From Acanthaster planci (lineage: Eukaryota; Echinodermata; Asteroidea; Valvatida; Acanthasteridae), in the NCBI RefSeq assembly GCF_001949145.1, contig NW_019091410.1, positions 409,971 through 473,970 on the forward strand: a stretch of 64,000 nt of DNA, written 5' to 3'. Numbering within the stretch: position 1 is the stretch's first letter; each line of letters opens with the position of its first letter. Made by a program: the position numbers and the translations under genes. The notes below the pieces were generated by a model that saw nothing but the letters and a program-made list of their open reading frames with translations, did no database searches and was not told the DNA's origin. Of this stretch, positions 27,701 to 39,700 are shown in pieces.

Positions 27701-30700
27701 GGATTACCAAACCGGCACTCTGCACACTCTATGCTCATTAAAGATGCATGTACCTGGCCGATTGACAACGTTGCTCTCTTGTCAAACACTTGTTTACGGG
27801 CATGATATGACAACTTGCATACGGGTGGAGTTGTGCCAAAATGTTTCATTCAACATCCACTTCTGAATATTTGGCAGTCAACTATCTATATATCAATATT
27901 TACTCTCAATCTTGAAACCCTCCCCTGCACGGGCACCATTTTGGTGGTTGGGGCTACAAAACGAGTTAATGATGGGTCTGATTAAACATACGTGGGTAAA
28001 TCTCTTCAAACAAAAACACATCAAATACATCTGATTCCCTTTGAGATTTAATCAAGACAATTTCACAGGGTGACTGCAAAAATAAGCATAAAAGTTTCCT
28101 AACGTAGTGAATCATAGTGAAGATGGTAATAATTAATGAAATAAATAAATCCCTGACAAAGTATCCTGAAGTAAGTATTTTACATGTAATTCAGGTCAGG
28201 AAGGGTTTATGTTATTAAATTAATGAGAAATTGTTTGTGACACAATAAAATAATCTCTTCTTTTACAGTGATATGGCTCTAAAAGGAACCCAGGATACTG
28301 AAAAAAAATCTGATTCTTTCGCTTTGGATTTTAATCAGTGTGCTCAGGCTATCTTCAACTAGAAATGCAAATTTACAAGTTGTTCGTCTCAAACATAACA
28401 TTTTGCTTATACCTTAGAAAGTTTTCAAGGAGCTGGTTAACAAAACAAAAACAACAACAATAAATGTGGTGTTGTGGTCATGCTGCTTGGAGAAATGTCT
28501 GGGCTTGCATAACTAGGAATTCTAATTGGTGCTGATGTGCAGTCTTAAATGCGTAAGCTTTTGTCGGCATGATAATGAGAAAATGAACATCCTTGGGGCT
28601 GTGTAAAAATATGGCTGACACCTGACATTTTACTTTCTGAAATGGCACTCTGCATCCCCACACAGCCTTGAAATATGAATGGGCAAGTCAAATCAGAAAA
28701 TGAAAGGATTATAAAAAGACAGTAACAAAAATATAAAAATAAATTGAGAGAGAAAGACAAGGTAAAAAAAAATATGAGCTTGAGAAACATGAAAGATTTG
28801 AGAGGGATGTCTTCACTGCTCCCTGGAGTAATTACCACGCATTGGTTTAGTGGCTTGCACTTTTTGCATTATTGAAAAGGTAGAGGAGCTGGATTTTCTC
28901 GAGTGCTGGATGGAAGGATGTGTTTGCTCAGACTTGAGGCTTGGCACAGTGGGGCTTTGATGGAGACTGGCTCAGCCAAGGTGGGGGGGGGGAGGGGAGG
29001 GGAGTGCTCCGTGTTCCTATAGCTCTGGGTAGGAATTTGAAATTGTTTGGGCAAATATGCGACTAACATGCTGGAGAAAAGCAGGATTAGAACATGAACT
29101 ATTGAATTTCAATATGTGCCTTATTCTTGTGCATGTGGGCGAATTTATTGGATGTTCTATGTAAAGGTCTCTCCAACGGGAAATCAAAGAAACCACATGA
29201 AAATGTGGCCTGCTGAGAAATTCCTAGCTGAAGTTATGTGAATAATCTCGTTTGAACTAGTGTGTAATTCATGTTTGATCAAGACAGTTACAACTTCACT
29301 TTAAAAAAATTTTTTTTTACAAATATTACTAAACTTGAACTCTAAAAACTAATCCCCCACCTTCAAAGGAATAAAATGAACATGTGGGTAGAAATCAGGA
29401 GATAAAAACAAGATTTAAAAAATAACCACCTCAATTAATACAGAGCTTAACATTTACAAAGTCTGAGCAAATATTTCTCCATGTTGATGCTCCGGGGAAA
29501 ACGTGGGGGAGGATTTCAAGAGACAATTGCTTTTGAAATGGCCAAATTGAGCTAAAGCTGTGCCTAATCTTCCTGTTTGGGACTTCTATTTTTGAAGTCA
29601 AGGGAGGATTTGTGCAATCAAGGAGGGGAATAAAGACAGTTATTTGTGCTTTCAAAGGATCTTGAATGCACACTCCTTCACAGTCCAGACGTGACTTGAT
29701 GAGGGCTGAAGTATGGCTATATTGGGCTGGAACAGCACCGCAAAAATGTATTGTTCTGAAGGAAATGTTTAGGCTTGTGTTGTTTTATCTTGATTGATTC
29801 CTTACATGTATGTGGAAAGAGAAACTTTTAAAGAGCTTTTGTTGACCTAGCTCAAAGAACTGAACTTTCCTACTGGTGTAGAACATGCTCTTCCAAATCA
29901 AGGTAAAGCCACAGAACTGAAATCTGTCAGTCAAATAATGTTGGGAAGGATGTTCACAAATGAACATTTCTTGGTCTATTCCCTGTATGAAACCCGAGCT
30001 GGACCAAGAGAGGGCACTATTTTCTTAGCAATGGAGGCTCCTTAGGTAGGAACTGTGCATCACTGGTTCACAAAGGACTATGAAGCACAAGGGTTGCAGT
30101 GGCATTGCTACCAATAAAATGACCACTCCCGACCAACATAACTCTTTTCAATCAATGAGGGGGTGCTTTTGCTCAGGGCAGATTATATGATAAGACATGC
30201 TTAACTTTCACCAGTCTGTCTACAGGATTGACCTGAGCATTTTTTTTTCATTTGAAAAGATGTAGTGATGTGGTGTTCAAGATAAAATTTACAGACACCG
30301 AGTGATGAAAGTTCTGATTTCAAATAAAAAAACAGGAATATTTTTTAACTTTTTTTTGGAATGAAGAAGACTTGTTACACTGTAAATTTATTTACAATGC
30401 CTATTGCTGTAATCACTGTCATGTTTTCAAGTGATGACATGATGCCATTTTTAAAAAATGAGGCAACTAGAAATCCAGCAAATTCAGTTTGATATGTTAC
30501 TCTGGGCATAAGATGCCATTGCGGGAGTTTGTAAAATTGTCACTACCTTTTCCCATTCAATTTTGAACAATAAATAATATCTACTTTTTTTCCGTAGCAT
30601 GTTAGTTGAAAAACTGCTGAACTAAAAGTGGAAAAAGTTACAGAAATACCATTTTCCCTAAAACTGTCGGCAGATCACACCAACTAATTGTGTGCATGGT

Positions 30701-33700
30701 TTGTGCCATTGATGTCCTCAAACAAAGCAAGCTTAGGGAAAGACCAAACAATTTGTTCAGTTCATTTTTTCGTCGGTTCTGCTTGAGCCGGATCTTGCCG
30801 TTGCGTGAACAAACATGCCCCTACTCTAATCCCTCAATGAGTGTGCCATTTTTAGATTTCAGTATAAGGTGCGCACCTGCAGTTTTCCCACGTTACAAAA
30901 GGTGTCACGAAGACTGGATGGAACGTGTCAAAGGTCAATAGTATGCAAAGGGGTTTATCACCAGAACGCTATCATATTTCCCTTAGGAAATGACACTGAC
31001 GCAGCACTACCTCTACGTTTGATGATTTTTGCCAAGGTAGTATATCATTGCAATGTCAAACTATTTCAGTCCGAACGACAGCTTCAGGGAAAGGGTCAAA
31101 CTATTACTCTTGACACGCACACAACCTATCCTGAGCATTAGATTTACTTTTCATGAAGCGGTCATTAAGTGTTGTTTTATATTACTACTTATTTGCGGAG
31201 GGTGCTTAAGGAAGGATGAAACATCTTGTTAAAAAAAAACGCAAGACTGCTATCTCACCTCTGCCGCAAAGCCCTCCACTAGGATGGCCACCAGGAGGTT
31301 GAAGAGCACATAGTTACCAAACGTCATCAGGGCGATGAAGTACAGGGCCGCCCAGGCCGAGTTGTTGTGCATGCCGTTGTACAGGACAATGTTCCAATCT
31401 TCCTGCGTGAGAATCTGAGGGAAGGAAATTGCCAGATCACGGTAATCGTTCAAAAGTGGCACTCTTCTTCTCATAATAGGGACTGGTGAACATATCCATC
31501 TGTGGCAGGCTATATGTATGTTGAGACCGGTTCTACTAACAAGGACAAATCCAAAACCAACCTTTCAAGGGGAAGGGGGAGCAAACCCTTTTTTTGGGGT
31601 GGGGGACAATTGGGAAATTTGTCCAAGTAACTTTTTATGGCCTTTCTGAGAAGTAATGCTACACTTTGGGGTTTTGACATGCTTTTTCAAGGAAGGGAAA
31701 TGAAACAGACCAAAAATGTGTCTCCCTTTGATCATTTTCAAAAGAAAACAAAATTTGGGGGGGAGGGGAAGGGGGCATGGCCCCTGTTGCCCTCCTCCTG
31801 TCCCCGATTCATCCTTGCCTACTGGTGATAATAATCAGTACAACTTTAAGACAATCACTCCCTGCATTATATATCAATGGACATTGGTTTGCTTTCCTTA
31901 GCCATGCCTTCCAAGCAAACAAAAGTCTCTCCTAACCACACAGGTGCATTCAGGTGGCTGAGGTGCACATTCAATGCAGTTTGAGTGGAATTTCACATGA
32001 AACATTGGGCAGCCCATCAGCAGGGACGGATCCAGGATTTTCCAAAAGGGGAGGTGCGAACTAAACATTTCAGGGTTCACTGCCGTAAAATTGGGGAGGT
32101 TGGGTAACCCGAAGCAGAACTGTTGTTTTTACGCCTCTGACACATTACATTTATGGAGCTTGGTCCCGCCCTCTTCATTTCTTTCCCCTCCCTCGTTTTC
32201 TTCTCTTTTCATTTATTCACTTCTTTTTTGGGGTGGAAAAAAGGGGGGGCGTGCATCACCCCATGCCCCCTGGGATCCTCCCTTGATCAAGAAGAGGGCC
32301 TTACATGTTTTCATAGCCGACAATTACTTCATCAATAACTGTGGAAGTGCTTTACTCTGATGTAGAAACATATCACGCAGGAAGAGCATCTTTACCCATC
32401 CCCCTCCAACAATTATAGAAACTACCATGATTAGCTAGGCATTTAAACAGACACTAGATTAAAGAGATATCTGATGCTGATAATGAAAAAGCCAAAATTG
32501 GAGGAAGGAAAAACGTGGTACTTCAACTTTAAAGAAGTGTACAAAATGAGTCTCTCCCTCCATTTCTACTAAAAGGAGACAAAAAAATAGGATTTTTGTG
32601 ATTTGAATACATGTAGGGAAGCTTTCTTGCATCTCCTTTGCGGCAGTCAAAGGGAAAAACTTCAAATTGCTAACAAACATTCCCACATTCATGAGCAAAA
32701 GCAGTGATGTCATCTGAGGCAAGAGTAAAAATGGCTCCATAGCTCTGTGTGAAAATAATACATTTTCTTGGAGTAAGTTTGATTTTTTACTTGATTGTAG
32801 AGTTAGGTACCTTGATTTGACAATAGTAATGGCCAATGTTTCTTCAAAACTTTGTTGGGAGGTAATTCTGAGGGACTTCTTTATAAGCTCTTTTGACAAG
32901 TAGTGCCTTGTCTGACAAGGAAAAATAGCACCCTCTAAATATTTACCGATGAAAGGGTTTTTTGAGAATGAAAAGCAACCACCTTCTTAAATAAAAAGAA
33001 GCTTTAATATCTTGTTTGTATTGTTGTCACACACAGTAATGCTCATAAAAACAAAACTGAGCTGGAGGTCCGCTGAATGTTTCCTTTAAATGTTCCTGCT
33101 AAAAACACTTCTCAAATCATTTGGCAAAATCTGCTTAAAAACACTCTATTTAGTGAGAGTGGCCCCCGGGCGGAATTCTACAAATGCAGGAATAATGAAC
33201 ATCTACTCTGCCGTCAGCTGAACATCGGGGAGAGGCAATTGCTCCCATCAGGTTGGCATTTGACTCAGATGCTGCTCTGTTGCTGTGGCAACTGGGGGAG
33301 GTTACATGATGTCACATCCTGTGCGGCTAGTCATCAACAGCCTCATGTGTGCCCCGGTGCTGCACAGTGAGCTTATGGAATGATACTGTTCGGGCTCCAA
33401 CACAAACATGTTCAGTGTTGGTTTTTTTCCTGTGTCATGCTTTACTGCTTACTGCATATAGAGGCAGCTTAACTTGTAGTAGTCAGCTTTAAGAACCCAA
33501 CTCAGGCGTTTAGAGCCTCTTTCCATGTTAGGTACAATCAGACTGCTCGTGACTGCGATCTAATTTGATTGAATTTTGCACATTACAAACCACACCTAAA
33601 GCACCACAGTTTAATAGGCAAAGCAGCGCTTAAACAGGCTGATATACATGACTCATTGAGACAATTAGCAATACAGGTAGACGCATTCACAAACTCATCT

Positions 33701-36700
33701 TAGCTAGCCCAGACTTCCTTCAATATTGAGTTTATGGACAAAGCACTGTTCCTCCGGGTAATGCTTATGGTTAAACCAAATGATCACAGCTCATGTGCAC
33801 ACTGAAAACGTCATAAAGGTAAATTAAGAGGGACTCTCTCTCTCGGAGAGAGCCAATAAAATGAATTCATACATTCGCAGTCACTGGTGTTTCCCCCACC
33901 AATATTGCTGCAAGCAGAAGTTAAAGAAATTGTGGAAATTAAAAGCTACTTCTCAAATGCATCCTCTGTCTGATGCCATGACTTTTGAAGTGTGCCCTAC
34001 ATCGACACATTTGCTGAAAATGGCACTGAAATTCTGGGGTATTGATGTGCTGATAACTGACAACAGGAGAGGACACCTGGTTAAGTTAGTATTGAACTTA
34101 CTTGGAACACTGTGACAAGCGCCCAGAGCAGATTGTCAAAGTTCTTCCTGTCGCACACCTTCACACCGTCCACATATCTACAGAAGTTGCAGCCAAACAA
34201 ATGCATGCCCAGAATGCTGTGAGAATAAGAGAATTCACATACGTAAGCACAGTAAAAGGGGTCAAACTGCATGTATGGACCCCGGATGGGACCAAGAGAG
34301 GGCGCAATTTTCCTAGCAATGGAAGTTCCCGGTTTTGGTGGGAACTGCACTTTGCTGGTTAACAAATGGCTATGCAATACAAGTAACACAGTCGCATCAC
34401 TACCAACAAAATGAACAGTCCCCACCAACATGGCTCTTTGATTCTCTCTCATGATTCCCACAGTGATCACAACACTATGGTACAACTGCAGTTGGTATCA
34501 AGTGAATGTCCGTGTTGAGGTGAAAAGGTTGGTTGTGAGAAGATCTAGGGGGAAGAACAACTTTATGTTGGTTTGCCCTGATCATTTTAGGGCCAATTTC
34601 AATCATAAAGTGCACGGAGTACAGATTTTGGCCTGACAGCCAAAATGTAATGCAGCGTGTACTGCTTGTGGCTGACGCCAGCTGTTTGGCGGTTAATGCA
34701 GAAATTTGCTTAGTTAACTTTTTCCTGCTTAGTGGCGGCCTGGAACTGTCTTCAGGAAAAAACCTGATCAATAATGCTGTTCAGCACATGGTAACATGCG
34801 TCACAGGGACACAGACATCACACAGGAAGCCGTGTGTCTCATGTTACCGACGCATGTAACCGCTCGGGTACCAGGGGAACAGAAATGTGTTACCACTTTG
34901 ATGATGCTGTTGTCCAAGTGTGAATTGGGAAACTGATGAAAAAGTACACTTAGGTCTTCAGCAGGCTGCTGTCAACAATCAGCAGTAATGCATTAAGAGA
35001 TACTAGCTGGCATCCTGTCAACTTTAAAGGGGTCATGAAATCAATTCTGTGCTTCAACACATTTCAAGCACGTCATAAATTGGGATCTTGTGGTTAGTGG
35101 TATGTCTTGAAAGCATCTTATTTCTACATTTTACAATGTCTGTGTCATTTTCTGACACCTGATGGGGGTGCATTTGCGGTAAGGAGATTTTCTGTTAAAA
35201 TTATGACCCCGAATGTAGCTCCTATGTAAATGTTTACATGATCTATGCAAAAATGTCAATGGCGGCTGCTTTTTATATTATAATCAATGAACAAACAGAA
35301 ACACGAGGACCACTTCAGGGCTGTATAAATTTTCCAAGTAAGTCACAAACATCGGAATTTGTGTTGGTGCAATCACCAACAAGGCTCCGACACACCACCA
35401 GGCATGGTAGTATTACAGACAGAAAATGATGGTGAATGGGGCACCGAACTCTTTGGAATTTTTAAGTGTTTTGGATGCTGTAACCAGGCAAGTGTTGGAA
35501 ACATTTCCACCGCATGGAATGACACTGGCAGACATAATCTAAAATCCAGTCTTGGCCGGATATGTCACAACCAGGATAGATGTGATTTTGGTTAAACGGC
35601 AAGACAGTGGATGTGATTTTGAAAAGGCGCTCACACAGGATGTAATGTTTGACTCTAATGACAAAATCCTGGATGTTATTTCTGATACGGATGTGATTTT
35701 GGTTGTGTGGATGAGATATTGGATAATCCTGACCAAAATCACATCTAGACAAGTCACCTTTCCATTTCTGCAGAGAAATTACATCAAGGTACATTGTAGT
35801 TCAAAAGTCAACCAAAGAGAATGGAGATAGCTCAGAACTGACAGCATCACCACTAAGTGACAATAACCTTCAACAAAATCATCCAAAATTAAAATAGTTT
35901 CACACTGCATTGGAAACTTTCACTTTCTGTTTACCTGAAGATGAAAATAAACAGTGAGAGAAGAGAGAAGAACGTGGCAACATTGTCCATGGTCTTGAGC
36001 ATGATCAGCAGCTGACGTCGTAAGGCCGGCATGAAGCGTACCAGCTTGAGGATCCGCAGCAGGCGGAACGTTCGCAGCACCGACAGACCCCCACCGCCCT
36101 GTTGTACTATCTCAACCACACTGCGAAATAAAAGACACCGAGGTTATAGGGTTGCGGTCGTGTCACTACAAACAAAATGAATACTCCCCACCAACATGGC
36201 TCTTTTCAACCGACGAGGGGGTGCTTCTGCTCAAGGGGATACTGCTCTTTATGACTTAACTTTATCTTTGCGTTTGAGCCTTTGTCTTTTCTTTTCAATC
36301 CTTCTGAAACTTTCTACATGTTTTATTTGCTGACAAGACAATGTGAAATTTTTGTTAGGTACACGGTAAGCTACTGCTCTGAAAGATCATTAGATGCTCA
36401 AACCCTAGCTCTGTGCTCAATCAGTTCGCCCTTCTACAAACCCAACTTCAGTGTGAAATTTTACACCTTGCAAGATGCAAGAAACATCACCTGAGCCTTA
36501 ATGTGTCTGCAACGTTTATGTCAATGATGTCACAAGTTTCATCTGTGCTCCAGTCTGCTCATTATCAAAGAAGTAGCACAGTTGAACAGAGGGACAAGTG
36601 TGTTAAACTTGAGAGGCAGGATGTGAATTGAACTCGGGCATGCTAGTCTCTTGGTGAAAACAGAGCTGATGTACTGGTACACTGGGCTAAGGTGACAGTA

Positions 36701-39700
36701 TGAAGGACATGTAATACGGAAATGATATTAATTATACATCAACAACTGACTGGGTTCTCTCACCTCACAATGACAATGATCCCATCAAAGACGTTGAACC
36801 CATTCCGGATGTAACCTACAAAGCCATAGGCCATCAGCTTCAGCAGCATCTCGAGGGCGAACAGGCTGGTGAAGATGCGATTGCTGATCTCCAGGGCTTC
36901 TGTCAACTCATCCGGCTGCAGGAGTGTGGAGACAAATAAACAGGAGTAAACAACCTGGAGCTTTTTAGCAAAGTGGGTGAAATCATGCGTCGCATGTTAA
37001 AGCTTGTACCACAGTGACCCTATCCACCATATAGTAATAGGGGACCAGGGGGTGACGATCCAGAGTTGAGTGTCTGCATCAACTGACTGTGGCTAAGAGT
37101 AGCACATGCCTCTATGAGAAGTGGCTACGTCTGCTAGCCACTGGCTCGCATAGGTGACCATGTTATATCAAGCCACAGCCATAACATGGAGATGCTGTCT
37201 TACTCTAGTTGATGTCTCTTGTGTATTCTTCAAGCCACATTATTGGATAGCCTCCGACAGTTACATTTCTTTGCATGAATGCAACCCTGAAAACCTATAG
37301 ACCCCTTGCAGCTAGTACTATGTAGGGCTAAGAGTTCTATTAACATGGCAAGGAACCATCATAAAAAGGAGAAGTGCAGTCCCTTCATTGCGCCTGACCC
37401 ACAGGCCATTTCTGAATAATTGAAGTGTAAAAGACTACAAGTCAGGTGTGTCAAACTGGCGACAACAGAAACATCTCTCCCGGGATTTAAAGACAATCAC
37501 AACCTCGGGCCAATTTAACAGAGCTGCTTAAGCACAGAATTTGCTTAAGCACAAACAAACTTGCTCAATAAACAAAGGTTACCCGTTCAAAATGTGTGAT
37601 TGTCATGCTTACTAAAAGACAGGTGAATTCCATTCCAAAACAGTTTGCATCACATGGAGTTTTGGCTGGTAACCTGATTTGTTGAGCAAGGTTTTTTTTA
37701 CATTTGAGCAAATTTTGTGCTTTAAGCAGCTCTATGAAATTGACCCCTGGAGCAGTATGAGCCTGTACACTCGTCACACCACAGGCCCTACTGCTAAAAT
37801 ATGCAGCACCTTGAGCACTCGTACTGATGGATAAGTGCACATTGTTAAACATCCTCTATCCAAAAAAAAAAATGTTTAGGTTGTTTGTTGCAGTATGTCT
37901 AGGGTGCAACAGATTAATAAATACTGTCTGGGAAAATGTAATTTGTTGAGAATCGTTTCAAACCTGTCTTTCATCAAACTTTATTCTAGACATTGATGGA
38001 GAGAATGTTTTAGAACACTTGACTTTTAAGGTGAACCCATCTTGATGTCCAATTACGCTCAATGAAATCTACTTTAAAGGGAAACCAAAATTTCTCTCCT
38101 CAGTGCATACAAATGCTTTTGTCACTGCATCACACAAAGATGTTTACAAAAATGGGAAGTAGAACTGATGTAATTGACCGAATGATGATTGCATAAGTTG
38201 TTGATAAGTTGTTCTGTTTTTTTTGGTCTGGGAGGGTGGGCAACTCGAGCATCACAACACGCTAAAGTGTGCCACGCGAGAGGCTCACGTCACCTAATAG
38301 GGCACTCTCGGCCACTGAAAGCGGCGCGACAGGAAAGACTCTCGCCAGCCTGGGGCATGAATGCTCGATCAGACAGGCCTGGCATTAAGGGCCTCAGTGC
38401 TGCCGAAGCGTTGAGAGCTTGCAAAGAAGAATACAATCACTCACTCAGACAGAGGAAACAAACAACCATCCGATTGACAGGTGGCTAAAAAGTAGAAGCA
38501 CTATCCAAGGCATTTCTCATATTACCACTGAAATCAAAGACACATAATCCACTCTCCTAAGACATAAAATCTAATAGAAATCTCTGTTGTGATAAATTAT
38601 TAATAATAATTAGTTTCAAGTCACAAAAGTACTCAATCCTTTTAACTGATCTGTTAAAAACGTTAATTTCATTGTTTACTAAGCATTTAGACTGACTAAT
38701 ACAATTTGTATGTTTGGGGTCAGATTTTCTTAATCTTGAGTACAAACTGGAAGTTCTTAATCTTGAGTACAAACTGAAAGTTCATGGCTGCCTTCGCTTC
38801 TTGGCTGATAGCTCAATTTTCACATGGAAATGCAAATCTACAAGCAGTACAGAAGTTCAGAGCTTTCCGATGAGATATTTCACACATAGGACAAAAAAGA
38901 CCCAAGGTGAGTGAAACAGTTAAAAAAAATTAGAGAGATACTCTGAAAGTTATTTTGGGGGATCAAATTTCATTTTGCCATAATTCCCGAACAATGCTAA
39001 AATCAATTTAATGTAAATGTAAAAAGCAGGAATCCATTAACTTACGCCAATTTGACACTTAGACTCATATTTTCTACTAGATGTTGAAATAATGCGTTTT
39101 TGGCTCAGAAGCAATTTTAAACAAGAAGTTTTTTCTCCTTTTTTTCCCAGCAATGCCAAGCCCACACAGCAAGGTCAGTAAAACCTTAAAATAACTTTTC
39201 TTGCCCCTTCTGTCAACCATTCTACTGTTAATGAGTTTACATTCAACAGGAAAAACAGATACCTTTCAAGTCAGAATGGGAAAAACAGATACCTTTCAAG
39301 GCAGAATCCAGTCTTGGACAGAAATCTTACAGTATTTATAGGTGTTTGCTGTAGGGATGAGCAACATTGGCAACAAACTAAAAACTGATTCAAACTTTGT
39401 GAATGTCTTATGTAATTTTCAGCCGGTGTCTTCTAACTTCCTCGAGTAAGCTCTGCGAGAAAGGCTGGAACTGACAGAAACACCTCTCCATGTACTGTCA
39501 GTAAAATTATTGTAACAACTAATACACGAGACAAATGTAAAACAGCACTGAGACTGAATTTAGTGAGACCTGAAATGGAAAATACTTTTGCGACACAACT
39601 CCTCACTGCTTTTTTTTTTCTTGTAGGAAAGTCAGTTGACAAGAGTAGCTTTAAAGATGTTGCCATATCAACTTATATAGAAAAACAAAACTAGTAATCC

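Larger units (their letters stand above)
23646..31258. other. CACNA1G: Intron E10-E11 (7.6 kb)
   Basis: It holds MITE family B copy 2 (25,911-26,036), a G-run (28,981-29,003) and a dispersed repeat copy (29,985-30,180). The longest open frame (minus, 27,472-27,849) has no family resemblance and lacks convincing splice sites. Vertebrate Cav3 genes have linker sequence here, so a missed exon is possible. Confidence 0.6.
34217..35934. other. CACNA1G: Intron E8-E9 (1.7 kb)
   Basis: It contains dispersed repeat family C copy 2 (34,271-34,440) and the GATGTGATTTTG repeat cluster (35,530-35,750). No exon was recognised. Confidence 0.8.
36121..36763. other. CACNA1G: Intron E7-E8
   Basis: A 643-bp intron containing dispersed repeat family C copy 3 (36,148-36,240) and a weak tRNA-like match on the minus strand (36,620-36,700). 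Confidence 0.8.

Noticed and set aside
27472-27849. A 125-codon minus-strand frame in the E10-E11 intron
   Set aside because: No similarity to Cav3 linkers, no convincing acceptor/donor pair with the required phase 0-0, and no recognisable domain.
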